A stretch of 64,000 nucleotides of DNA from contig NC_010529.1 of the NCBI RefSeq assembly GCF_000069785.1, forward strand, positions 310,001 to 374,000. The letters run 5' to 3'. This DNA is from Cupriavidus taiwanensis LMG 19424 (GTDB lineage: Bacteria > Pseudomonadota > Gammaproteobacteria > Burkholderiales > Burkholderiaceae). The number at the start of each line of letters is the position of its first letter. The first letter of the stretch is position 1. Under the pieces are notes generated by a model that was not told where the DNA came from, made no database searches, and saw only the letters and a program-made list of their open reading frames with translations. The position numbers and the translations under genes were made by a program. Of this stretch, positions 11,211 through 19,106 are shown one piece after another.

Positions 11211-11897
11211 ATGAAAATCGCCTTCGCTACGCAAGATAAGGAGCATGTTGACGCCCACTTTGGGTGGGCGAAACATATACTCGTCTATGACGTGACAGCC
11301 GCCGCGCACAGGTTCATCCAGGCTTTCGATTTCAGCGACACGCCACAGAAGCACGACAACGAAGAGAAACTGGGTCAAAGGCTTGAAGCAATCCATGACT
11401 GCGCGATATTGTACGTCGCCGCGATTGGAGGTGCCGGAGCCGCGCGGGTTGTTGCGCTGAAGATCCACCCTATCAAGGTGGCAAAGGCGGAGCCTATTGA
11501 AACGATCCTTAGAAAGCTGCAGGAGGTGTTGAAGGGGACGCCGCCTCCGTGGTTAAGGAAGGTGATCAAGAAGGATTCGGGCACGGCATACGATTTGGGC
11601 GCGGACGACGGGTTAGCGAATAATCGCGCCTACCTCAAAGAGAAGGACTATCCTCCGCCACAAATAACTGTTGGTGCTGAAACTGACAGCGAAGACAGGA
11701 TAGATGACCCTGAGGCAACAAAAGCTCGTTTGAAAAGATTGAACACGCTTGCGGTGCAAGCCAAGATGGATCTACACGATTTATCCGAAGAGTTGCCGGC
11801 CAGTTGGGAGAAAATTTTAGTGGTTGCCAGACGCTGCCACGAAATCCACGCCGCGTTGATGGAGGCGCGGAAAACCGCCGGCTTGGCTTATAAGTGA
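11211..11897 (+). CDS. nifX: NifX fused to a DUF683 (Rop-like) domain
   Basis: Residues 1 to about 125 are a NifX domain (opening MKIAFATQDKEHVDAHFGWA; later AKAEPIETILRKLQEVLKG), which binds and carries FeMo-co precursors. After a linker, residues about 165-228 match the small nif-associated DUF683/Rop-like family (RLNTLAVQAKMDLHDLSEELP). In many nif clusters these are separate genes with a DUF269 gene between them; no DUF269 gene is visible here. At 228 residues it is much longer than the usual NifX (about 130-160). AAGGAG precedes the start. The domain assignment is from pattern recognition, not a search. Confidence 0.88.
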   Translation: MKIAFATQDKEHVDAHFGWAKHILVYDVTAAAHRFIQAFDFSDTPQKHDNEEKLGQRLEAIHDCAILYVAAIGGAGAARVVALKIHPIKVAKAEPIETILRKLQEVLKGTPPPWLRKVIKKDSGTAYDLGADDGLANNRAYLKEKDYPPPQITVGAETDSEDRIDDPEATKARLKRLNTLAVQAKMDLHDLSEELPASWEKILVVARRCHEIHAALMEARKTAGLAYK

Positions 11898-11916
11898 ATA
11901 TCGCGAGAATGCAAAC

Positions 11917-12219
11917 GTGAATGACAACTTTACTGTAGTGCTACCAAGTGGCGCGATCTGGACACCGAGCTTCGTAAATTCTATCGATCATCATAATTGT
12001 ATCGGCTGTGGCCGATGTTTTCGTGTGTGTTCGCGCGGTGTCCTTCAATTGGTTGGAGTGAGCGAGGATGGCAGCCATATTTCCCTTGAGGGGGAGAACG
12101 AGAATGAGGAGGAGCTTGAGAAGAAGGTTATGACAATCTTGCATCGCGAGTATTGCATAGGTTGCACCGCTTGCGCGAAGATTTGTCCAAAAAAATGTTA
12201 TACGCACGCGCCTGCTTAG
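11917..12219 (+). CDS. fdxB: Nif-specific ferredoxin III (FdxB)
   Basis: This 100-residue protein has two ferredoxin cysteine clusters, CIGCGRCFRVC (about residues 26-36) and CIGCTACAKIC (about 79-89), each followed by a further Cys-Pro or Cys context, separated by an acidic segment rich in Glu. It is the usual ferredoxin downstream of nifX and probably donates electrons for cofactor assembly or nitrogenase. The reading frame starts with GTG at 11917; the overlapping ATG at 11921 is in another frame. Confidence 0.9.
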   Translation: MNDNFTVVLPSGAIWTPSFVNSIDHHNCIGCGRCFRVCSRGVLQLVGVSEDGSHISLEGENENEEELEKKVMTILHREYCIGCTACAKICPKKCYTHAPA

Positions 12220-12228
12220 GCCTTTGTT

Positions 12229-12804
12229 ATGACGAAGATGAATTTTCACAGTACCCTAATGCGTCACGCGGTAGATGACGACGACTGCACGGTGCTGACG
12301 CTAGCTGGCGCCATTTCGTCGACGTTAGAGGAAGGAAATGTACATGGCCTCCCCATAATAGGACTTGACGCCAATGAAACTAGGTGGCTGCTTGCACACT
12401 GGTTTCCAGGTGCCGAGTATGCCTTATCTTTGGAGCTAAATAGGGAGGCAAACGCGCCAGACCCGATGTACTATGACGAAGTCGAAGAACTCGTAGCCTT
12501 GCTTGAGGCACACGCAGATCCGAGTGCCGGTACACCCATCGAGGTGCGCTGTGTTTCTCATGCATTGGCTTGCGGGTGTTTGAAAGACAAACATCTCTGG
12601 CAAAACTTACGCCTTCCATCCCGGGCCGCGCTGTTAGAGGTTCTGAGGTACTGGTTTCCCATGCTTGCCGAAAAGAACGTCCATGGAATGAAGTGGAAAA
12701 AGTTCCTCTACAAACAGCTATGTGAGCGTGATGCGCTATACGTGTGCAGGGCTCCGAGTTGCAGTGTTTGCCCCAGTTTCGGAGACTGTTTTGGGCCTGA
12801 ATGA
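12229..12804 (+). CDS. nifQ: Molybdenum-processing protein NifQ
   Basis: NifQ carries a Mo-Fe-S cluster and delivers molybdenum to NifEN/NifH for FeMo-co synthesis. The 191-residue product ends with the signature C-X4-C-X2-C-X5-C (CRAPSCSVCPSFGDC), and has the family motif ACGCLKDKHLWQNLRLPSRAAL in the middle. It begins 9 bp after fdxB, so it should be in the nifENX-fdxB operon. An alternative start at 12238 is possible. Confidence 0.94.
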   Translation: MTKMNFHSTLMRHAVDDDDCTVLTLAGAISSTLEEGNVHGLPIIGLDANETRWLLAHWFPGAEYALSLELNREANAPDPMYYDEVEELVALLEAHADPSAGTPIEVRCVSHALACGCLKDKHLWQNLRLPSRAALLEVLRYWFPMLAEKNVHGMKWKKFLYKQLCERDALYVCRAPSCSVCPSFGDCFGPE

Positions 12805-12888
12805 CGAAAAAATAATCGCTTTTTACAAGTAGAGAACTGTCAGGGCCGGAACATATAAAAAGGATAAGGAGACTCATATCAGTTGGCG

Positions 12889-13374
12889 TTATCTCAATGG
12901 TGAACGAGCGAGAAAGGAATCAACGATATCTAAACCGATGCTGTTGTCGGGGTCCAGGCAGCGAAGTTTGTTCATCAGTTGGAGCGCCATGGCATGCTCG
13001 CCAAGCCGTATACTAAATAACGTCTGGGCTTTTAGGGTAAAGAGCCAGAAGCGAGCAGGGCCTGAAATAGTGAAGTCAGCGTCGCCAGGCCATACTGCCC
13101 GCCAATCAATGTTGATAGACGCCTGGCGCGCAGCAGCTACCAGGGCTTTGCCTGCGACTTCCCGCGCTTTTCGAAGCTTGCCGCAGCTTGCTTGTAACTT
13201 ATACAGCATATAGTACGGTGGTAAGCAGGTGGGGAAGGAAAGAACTGTCGTCCATAAAATTACTTCCGCATCGTCATTTCCCCCTTCCGGAATTGTATTA
13301 ATCAACTGCATGCCCGGGGGAGTGGCAGTGCTGCCAAAAAATTCGGCTAATTCGATATCGGTAATGAGGTTCAT
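12889..13374 (-). CDS. Uncharacterised protein after fixX, possibly TPR-like
   Basis: I do not recognise this 161-residue protein. It is soluble-looking, with helical stretches (LQASCGKLRKAREVAGKAL and LFTLKAQTLFSIRLGEHAMAL) that resemble tetratricopeptide-like repeats, and a closing RCLDPDNSIGLDIVDSFL segment. No cofactor motif is seen. The ATG at 13374 is chosen because GGAGAG lies just upstream; a TTG at 13389 does not have this. It follows fixX on the same strand after 239 bp, so it may be the last gene of the nifV-like/nifW/fixABCX transcript. It converges on nifQ. Confidence 0.72.
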   Translation of the reverse strand: MNLITDIELAEFFGSTATPPGMQLINTIPEGGNDDAEVILWTTVLSFPTCLPPYYMLYKLQASCGKLRKAREVAGKALVAAARQASINIDWRAVWPGDADFTISGPARFWLFTLKAQTLFSIRLGEHAMALQLMNKLRCLDPDNSIGLDIVDSFLARSPLR

Positions 13375-13612
13375 TCTTCTCTCCTGCAAGGTGGGGCGCC
13401 GGATGGTGTCTTTGCTTCCAGGCTGATGCGATGACCGCCGGAATGGTGAGTTGGGCGCACGTGCATCATAAAGAAGCAGTCCATACAGAAGGCCACTTGG
13501 ATTAACGTCTCAGACGGTATGCAGGATTCAGCTTAGGGAAGAAGTTCTGAGATTATTTGTAAATGTGGCGCAGCAGTATGGTCAATACTGCTCATTTCAT
13601 TGCGCTGTGGAC

Positions 13613-13912
13613 TCAGCCGAACTTGAACTGGATGCCATGTCCGCCTCGCGGGTATTCCCATTCGACGTTACTGTGGTCGGTGCAGAGAATGCGGCAACTG
13701 CCGCATTCGAGGCAGCCGTCGGTAATGAGCGTAACGGCACCGTTGGTCTCAATGCGATAGCAAGAGGCTGGGCAGATGTAGGTGCAGCTTTTGTCGGCAC
13801 AGTTATTGGCGCATACCTCCGCGTTCTTGACATGGATATGTGGCCTACCTACATCCACGCGATAGCGGTTTTGATATAGCTTTTCTTCGATGTTGACTAT
13901 TACTTTTCTCAT
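13613..13912 (-). CDS. fixX: Ferredoxin-like protein FixX
   Basis: FixX is the ferredoxin partner of the FixABC electron-bifurcating flavoprotein complex. The 99-residue product carries CTYICPASCY and CLECGSCRILC, typical of the ETF-QO-associated ferredoxin family. Its ATG overlaps the fixC stop by 4 bp (ATGA), indicating translational coupling. Confidence 0.95.
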   Translation of the reverse strand: MRKVIVNIEEKLYQNRYRVDVGRPHIHVKNAEVCANNCADKSCTYICPASCYRIETNGAVTLITDGCLECGSCRILCTDHSNVEWEYPRGGHGIQFKFG

Positions 13913-15219
13913 CGAAATGCCCTCCAGAGTTTGTACGCGTCGCCAAGAAGGCCGGGCAGAGTCCGGCTCTTTCGAAACTTTCCGATGATTTCATGTTTTT
14001 TCGTCGTCTTATCGATGCCGTCCACGGTAATCATCGTACGTGCTGCGAATGCGAGCAGGTCAGGATACGTCGTAAAGAACTGGGGGTTCTGTCGGAGGAT
14101 CTCTGGCATGTGGCGATATTTGTGTAAATCTTTTATCACGAAGCTCCTATCGAGCGCGCTCTTGTACGCAGAAAGTACCTCGGCGCGGTAGCCACGACCC
14201 ATGGCCTTTGCTCGAATTGCCGTTTCAGCAGCAAGGCGGCCTGTCGTCATTGCTAGGTTAGACCCCTCTCGATGCGCGGAATTGACGAAGCCTCCGGAAT
14301 CGCCCACTATCATCCATCCATTGCCATATACTTTTGGAATCGTATTGAAGCCACCTTCTGGAATCAGATGTGCACAGTACTCCTTCATTTCGCCTCCATC
14401 AATTAGCGGCGCTATCGAGGGGTGGTGCTTCATCTTTTCGAGCAACTCATAAGGGCTCATGCGGTGTACGGAATTCTTGAAGTCACTTAACATGCAACCA
14501 ACGCCGATGGTCAGGGATTCTCTATTTGTATAAAGAAAGCCCGTGCCCGTCATGCCATTGGTGATGCGGCCGACCATTTCAATAGCGACGCCTTCGTCCC
14601 CTGAAACGTTAAAGCGCTGGCGAATGGTTTCCTCGGGAAGAAAGAGAATCTCTTTGACAGCGAGCGCAACGTTATGCGCTTCAATTTCGCTGTGAAATTT
14701 TGCCTTTCGGGCGAGAGTTGAGTTGACGCCATCTGCGAGAATCACAATGTCTGCATACACGTCACCCTCCTCCCGGTCGCAGTGAACGCCGACAACTTGA
14801 TCTCCATCCATAATCAGTTGATTCACCGTCGTCTCGCAGATGAGAAATCCGCCGGCCTCTCGGACCTTTGATGAGAACCATTTATCGAATTGAGCGCGGA
14901 TAATGGTGTAACGGTTGTACGGTGGTTTGTTGTAGTCGTCGCTTCGTACGTGCGTGCCTACGAACGACGTATCGTCGAGCATCCACATGCGTTGCTCAAT
15001 GATGTGCCGCTCGAGCGGTGCGTCGTCGCGAAATTCTGGGATAATTTGTTCGAGGGCATTCGCATAGAGAATCGCTCCCTGAACGTTCTTACTGCCCGGA
15101 TACTCACCGCGCTCAACTTGGAGAACCTTTAGACCGGCCTTGGCCATCAAGTAGGCAGCGGCGTTTCCGGAAGGGCCTGCGCCAACGACAATTACGTCAA
15201 AACGCAAAGGTTCTGTCAT
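13909..15219 (-). CDS. fixC: Flavoprotein FixC (ETF:quinone oxidoreductase-like)
   Basis: FixC is the FAD protein of FixABCX that passes electrons between ETF (FixAB), quinone and FixX, supplying low-potential electrons to nitrogenase. The 436-residue protein has the N-terminal FAD dinucleotide motif [19 protein letters not shown] (about residues 11-29), the second FAD region [10 protein letters not shown] and a late [14 protein letters not shown] motif. It overlaps fixB upstream and fixX downstream by 4 bp each. Confidence 0.96.
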   Translation of the reverse strand: MTEPLRFDVIVVGAGPSGNAAAYLMAKAGLKVLQVERGEYPGSKNVQGAILYANALEQIIPEFRDDAPLERHIIEQRMWMLDDTSFVGTHVRSDDYNKPPYNRYTIIRAQFDKWFSSKVREAGGFLICETTVNQLIMDGDQVVGVHCDREEGDVYADIVILADGVNSTLARKAKFHSEIEAHNVALAVKEILFLPEETIRQRFNVSGDEGVAIEMVGRITNGMTGTGFLYTNRESLTIGVGCMLSDFKNSVHRMSPYELLEKMKHHPSIAPLIDGGEMKEYCAHLIPEGGFNTIPKVYGNGWMIVGDSGGFVNSAHREGSNLAMTTGRLAAETAIRAKAMGRGYRAEVLSAYKSALDRSFVIKDLHKYRHMPEILRQNPQFFTTYPDLLAFAARTMITVDGIDKTTKKHEIIGKFRKSRTLPGLLGDAYKLWRAFR

Positions 15220-16343
15220 TTGACTACCCTCATATGTCTGGACTTATGCTGCGCCAAGTGATCCTCGCAAGCTTGAGTCAATGCAGGCAGTAGTTGCATG
15301 GCATCTCCTACGATACCGTAATGCGCGTAGTCGAAGATTGGTGCGTTTTCATCAGTGTTGATGGCCACGATCACGTCAGAACTTTCCATCCCGACGCGAT
15401 GCTGGATGGCACCGGAAATTCCTGCGGCGATGTAAAGTTTTGGTCGAACGGTTTTACCCGTTTGCCCTACTTGGCGCTCGGCTTCGACCCAGCCAGCTTG
15501 CACGCAGGGGCGAGTCGCACCCACTTCGCCGCCGAGGACACGCGCCAGATTGAAGACCAGCTTGAAGTTTTCAGGGTTCTTAAGGCCCTTTCCCCCACTT
15601 ACAATCACATCCGCATAAGGAAGGTTAATCTTATTGCTTTTTGAATCGGCAATAAAATTGAGCAACTTCGTCACGATGTCGGACTCGATCATACCTAGTT
15701 GCTCATGAATAATCTCTCCGCAACGGCCGGTCTGAACTGGCGGCATCGCCATTACGCGCGGACGGACCGTCGCCATCTGAGGTCGGCATGCAAGTGTCAT
15801 GATCGTACAAAGAAGTGAGCCACCGAAGGTTGGACGAGTGGCCGCAAGAGCGCGCGAGGTAGAGTCTATGCTCAAGCTAGTGCAATCGGCCGTCAGCCCC
15901 GTCGAAAGAGTCGTTGCCACAGAGCCGGCAAGATCTCGACCCATAGTGGTCGCCCCGAGAAGCAGGATCTCCGGACGATATTTGCTAACTAGATCGGTCA
16001 ATCCTTTCGTGAATGGTTCATTCCGATACCCCAGCAACACGGGATCGTGGATCACATACGCCTTATTTGCACCGAAACCAAATGCTTCAGTTGCAAACTG
16101 CTCAAGGGGCTCTTCAGGGCCGCCGAGCGCGACAATTGCTACCTCACTGCCCAGCTTGTCTGCGAGCTTATATGCCTCTCCTAGGAGCTCCCACGACACG
16201 CTATGAACCTGACCCTGATCGTGTTCAAGGAACACCCATACACCCTTGTAAGTTTTCAGGTGCTCAGGCAACTCAAGGTGGCGGTTGCTGCCCCTTCTAA
16301 CGGTGGTGTTCGGCATATTGTGTGAACTAACGGGGGAATTCAT
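15216..16343 (-). CDS. fixB: Electron-transfer flavoprotein alpha subunit FixB
   Basis: FixB is the alpha-ETF subunit that holds FAD with FixA. The 375-residue product has the ETF alpha C-terminal FAD domain ([19 protein letters not shown] and later [16 protein letters not shown], then [21 protein letters not shown]). It overlaps fixA and fixC by 4 bp each, as expected for a tightly coupled complex. Confidence 0.96.
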   Translation of the reverse strand: MNSPVSSHNMPNTTVRRGSNRHLELPEHLKTYKGVWVFLEHDQGQVHSVSWELLGEAYKLADKLGSEVAIVALGGPEEPLEQFATEAFGFGANKAYVIHDPVLLGYRNEPFTKGLTDLVSKYRPEILLLGATTMGRDLAGSVATTLSTGLTADCTSLSIDSTSRALAATRPTFGGSLLCTIMTLACRPQMATVRPRVMAMPPVQTGRCGEIIHEQLGMIESDIVTKLLNFIADSKSNKINLPYADVIVSGGKGLKNPENFKLVFNLARVLGGEVGATRPCVQAGWVEAERQVGQTGKTVRPKLYIAAGISGAIQHRVGMESSDVIVAINTDENAPIFDYAHYGIVGDAMQLLPALTQACEDHLAQHKSRHMRVVK

Positions 16344-17188
16344 GAGAACCTCTTCATTAACAGGTCTGCCTCCAATGTTGGATGACGGGCCAGGATCTTT
16401 TGAACAAGTTTGTGGGAGACTTCGCGGAGGTTCGCGGCACCCACTTCCAGAATTTCGGCTTTCTCGTCCTTTTGCGCTGGGCCGAAGACTTTGCTGACTA
16501 CGGTGGGCGAGCCTTTGAGCCCAATCCTATTCAAGTCAGTGATGCCGGCTTGTTCTCGATTCCATTTGCGTATCGGAACCGCCGCCGCGTGTATCATCGC
16601 GGGGAGTGTTGCAAAACGTAATTCGTTCGTGTTCTCAAGCATCGTTATGAGACAAGGCAGCGTGGTCTGAAGCACTTGCACGCCTCCTTCCGCACGACGC
16701 TCGACGACGATTGAACGCTTATTTAAATCCGTTTCAACGATCCTTGATACATAGGTAAGCAGTTGGAAGCCGAGCCGTGTCGCAATACCAGGTCCGACTT
16801 GCGCAGTGTCGCCATCGATGGTCTGCTTACCGGTAAAGACCATATCCACTGTTTGTTGAGTCGTGATCTTTTGGATGGCAGCGGCAAGCGCGTAGGACGT
16901 CGCAAGCGTATCAGCTCCGGCGAAAGCGCGGTCGGTAATGAGTATGGCATCGTCAGCGCCGAAGCTGATGCACTTGCGTAGCGCGTCCTCGGCCTGGGGC
17001 GGCCCCATGCATAGCGCCGTGAGTCGTCCGCCGAAGCGGTCCTTCAGCCGTAACGCCTCCTCTAGTGAGAAGAGGTCGTATGGGTTGATGATAGCTGGAA
17101 CGCCTTGGCGCATTATTGTATTGGTCACCGGATGCACCCGAATCTGCGCTGAATCGGGGACTTGCTTGATACAGACAACAATATGCAT
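16340..17188 (-). CDS. fixA: Electron-transfer flavoprotein beta subunit FixA
   Basis: FixA is the beta-ETF subunit of FixABCX, where the bifurcating flavin and NADH bind. The 282-residue protein starts [20 protein letters not shown] and includes the ETF beta signatures [16 protein letters not shown] and [18 protein letters not shown]. It lies 15 bp downstream of nifW and overlaps fixB by 4 bp. Confidence 0.96.
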   Translation of the reverse strand: MHIVVCIKQVPDSAQIRVHPVTNTIMRQGVPAIINPYDLFSLEEALRLKDRFGGRLTALCMGPPQAEDALRKCISFGADDAILITDRAFAGADTLATSYALAAAIQKITTQQTVDMVFTGKQTIDGDTAQVGPGIATRLGFQLLTYVSRIVETDLNKRSIVVERRAEGGVQVLQTTLPCLITMLENTNELRFATLPAMIHAAAVPIRKWNREQAGITDLNRIGLKGSPTVVSKVFGPAQKDEKAEILEVGAANLREVSHKLVQKILARHPTLEADLLMKRFS

Positions 17189-17203
17189 GGTTCCTTCTCC
17201 GCG

Positions 17204-17542
17204 TCAGACGGTGTCGCGCTTTCCCACCGAAGCGCGAAGGTTGTCAAGGCTAACGTACCTTCGTGCTTCTGCCTCCCCAAAACACCTGAAAACCTTCTGT
17301 TCCGCTGGCGTTGACGACACGAAATCGTTGTAGGCTTTGAGCAACAAGCTGCGATAAAACTCGAACAGCGCGGTGCCGTTGTCCAAGGGAGGCTCTTCTT
17401 GTTGCTCGATGTACTGGAGGAACCTTTTTAGGATATGTAGACGGCTAACGTTCAAAACTGTTTCGTCGAATGCGATGTCAAAATGCCGAAAAAAGTCCTC
17501 AGTCGAAGAGAGGTGTTGCTGCTGATGGAGGTGTCCTTGCAT
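17204..17542 (-). CDS. nifW: Nitrogenase-protective protein NifW
   Basis: NifW is a small cytoplasmic protein linked to protection or maturation of the MoFe protein. The 112-residue product shows the family pattern TEDFFRHFDIAFDETVLNVSRLHILKRFLQYI and EFYRSLLLKAYNDFV near the middle. It lies between the NifV-derived gene and fixA. I see no sigma-54 site directly upstream, so it is probably transcribed from the promoter at 18748-18763. Confidence 0.93.
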   Translation of the reverse strand: MQGHLHQQQHLSSTEDFFRHFDIAFDETVLNVSRLHILKRFLQYIEQQEEPPLDNGTALFEFYRSLLLKAYNDFVSSTPAEQKVFRCFGEAEARRYVSLDNLRASVGKRDTV

Positions 17543-17650
17543 ATCTTTGAAGTAGGTTAAAAATAGGGTGTGTGACGTAGATGCGGGCCGCGCTATTTCG
17601 ACGGGCCGACGTTTATTGTTAGCTAACGCTACATGGACAACCTATGGTCG

Positions 17651-18706
17651 CTAAGAATAGGAATCATTGGCTTTGCTTGATATCTCCGGCGCCTGCTCGC
17701 GTTGTCGCGATAACAACATTTTTGTAACTACTCGGTCCTGGAAAACGGCCTCAGAGTTACCCGAATCTTTGTAATCTGGGTGCGGATGCGTCTTAGCAGG
17801 CAATGCATCGTGCTTGTCGCATCGTCTCAGCCGGGAATCGAAATGGGATACGCGGGAGTGTGTATCCCAACGCCTAACTCGATGGGAGCACATATGCGTT
17901 CTTATTTTTTTCGACGGCACTGCCCAGTGAGACGAATCTTGGGCAAGAGAAGAGATCTGGACGAACGTATTACTATCGACACCTGTATCCTGCTCAATCA
18001 AATGCCGTGAACCCGTCACGACTTCCTTGAGCGCTGCCTTGCCCTTCGGGTGAACCATGCCATTTACCGCTGGGCTCACATGTGGGGCGCTGGAGTTGAG
18101 CGCAGCTAGTGTATGTGCGGTAGCGAGACCGACATCATGTTGCAAATAGATTTCTACATCGTGCAGCCTTGCAATGAGGTCGTAGGCCGAAAACTGGAGA
18201 ATTGCACCAACTTTGTTGGAGAATTGGATCCACTGTTCACCATACATCCTCGGGCGCAGCGCGACTTCCACAAGGAATGAAGGGTGCGGACGCGCAAGGT
18301 TTGCCATACGAATAGAGCTTCCTGTGTGGCATTCCTCTATCTTCCGGATAAGGTACGCGATCAGAGATAATGCCAAAATTCGCGACAGCCGCAGATGGTT
18401 AAAATAGCGATCGGAAACGGAGATGGACAAGTATACAAACTCAGCTTTGCAGCACAGGGCAGCGATTTGCTTGGTGTCTGTCGAGCAGCCGGAAATTGTT
18501 GTTGCCGGCTTGAGGTTTATGTCCCCAGTAGCATCGATAAGCGTTATCTCCTCATCACCCATTGCAAATATTGCTGTAAGCAGCTCCGGAATTTCTCCAT
18601 GCGCGAGTATGCCGGCAATCGCACAATTTTCTTCTATCCGATAAAGGCTCATTGCGGGCCGTTTTAGGCCGGACAATGTTCTCTCGATAATAATCGGTTT
18701 AAGCAT
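17651..18706 (-). CDS. nifV: NifV-derived protein lacking homocitrate synthase active-site motifs
   Basis: This 351-codon frame aligns almost without gaps to NifV for its first 250 residues: KPIII at the start, IFAMGDEEI at about residue 45, PSFLVEVA, AYDLIARL, GLATAHTLAAL, and AALKEVV...DTGVD. The catalytic motifs are altered: the DTTLRDGEQ block reads ERTLSGLKR, ADTVG reads SNKVG, the HxH metal motif region reads YLQHDVG, and THESGIH reads THMCSHR. The last 85 residues show little similarity. It is therefore unlikely to make homocitrate, yet it is uninterrupted and sits 42 bp from a consensus sigma-54 promoter, heading nifW-fixABCX. Either a recent relic or a repurposed protein is possible. 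Confidence 0.8.
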   Translation of the reverse strand: MLKPIIIERTLSGLKRPAMSLYRIEENCAIAGILAHGEIPELLTAIFAMGDEEITLIDATGDINLKPATTISGCSTDTKQIAALCCKAEFVYLSISVSDRYFNHLRLSRILALSLIAYLIRKIEECHTGSSIRMANLARPHPSFLVEVALRPRMYGEQWIQFSNKVGAILQFSAYDLIARLHDVEIYLQHDVGLATAHTLAALNSSAPHVSPAVNGMVHPKGKAALKEVVTGSRHLIEQDTGVDSNTFVQISSLAQDSSHWAVPSKKIRTHMCSHRVRRWDTHSRVSHFDSRLRRCDKHDALPAKTHPHPDYKDSGNSEAVFQDRVVTKMLLSRQREQAPEISSKANDSYS

Positions 18707-18747
18707 CGCGGTAGTTGCCTTTGCGCTTCATTGGTCCTACACGGTCG

Positions 18748-18763
18748 AGCAAGCGTTGTGCCA
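18748..18763 (-). promoter_or_regulatory. Sigma-54 promoter of the nifV-like/nifW/fixABCX operon
   Basis: On the minus strand the sequence is TGGCAC-AACGC-TTGCT, a perfect -24/-12 consensus. Transcription would begin about 30 bases before the 18706 start codon. The NifA site at 18859-18874 is about 96 bp upstream. Confidence 0.92.
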
Positions 18764-18858
18764 GCCGAGTTCAATAAGCTGGAGCGCTATCTTCAAGAGC
18801 GGCAGCGGCGACGCTGTCAGTAAACGTTGGGGGCTTCGCACATTTTTCGTGTCGCGAA

Positions 18859-18874
18859 TGTCTCTGTCCGGACA
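18859..18874. promoter_or_regulatory. NifA upstream activator sequence shared by two divergent promoters
   Basis: TGT-CTCTGTCCGG-ACA is an exact TGT-N10-ACA site. It is about 96 bp from the minus-strand promoter at 18748-18763 and about 174 bp from the nifB promoter at 19048-19063, both within the usual range for NifA acting by DNA looping. No other exact site was seen between the two genes. Confidence 0.82.
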
Positions 18875-19047
18875 AGCTGCTGGGTGCCGAGAAGAGGGAG
18901 CCGTATTAGGCCAATTTAGCTACCCTGTTTTCGCAGTGAGCTTCGAGCTGGCTTCAACCCACACGCAAGACGAATGCGCTGCTGTCGAACTTATAGAACG
19001 CCGGCAGATGCTGCGCCCTCATACCGGTCGAGATGCTCCTTGCGCGA

Positions 19048-19063
19048 TGGCACGGATTTCGCT
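19048..19063 (+). promoter_or_regulatory. Sigma-54 promoter of nifB
   Basis: TGGCAC-GGATT-TCGCT matches the -24/-12 consensus with one mismatch in the -12 element. It lies 44 bp before the nifB ATG at 19107 and so supports that start over longer in-frame openings. Confidence 0.87.
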
Positions 19064-19106
19064 TTTTGGCGGATGTACAACTACTCTCGATGTGAAGGAA
19101 AGAGTT

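Noticed and set aside
17543..17650. Separate sigma-54 promoter for nifW
   Set aside because: No TGGCAC-N5-TTGCW-like sequence is present on the minus strand; a TGT-N11-ACA near 17618 has the wrong spacing for a NifA site.
18756..19106. 117 extra N-terminal codons for NifB
   Set aside because: The stretch holds the shared NifA site and the nifB promoter; family length and ribosome site favour 19107.
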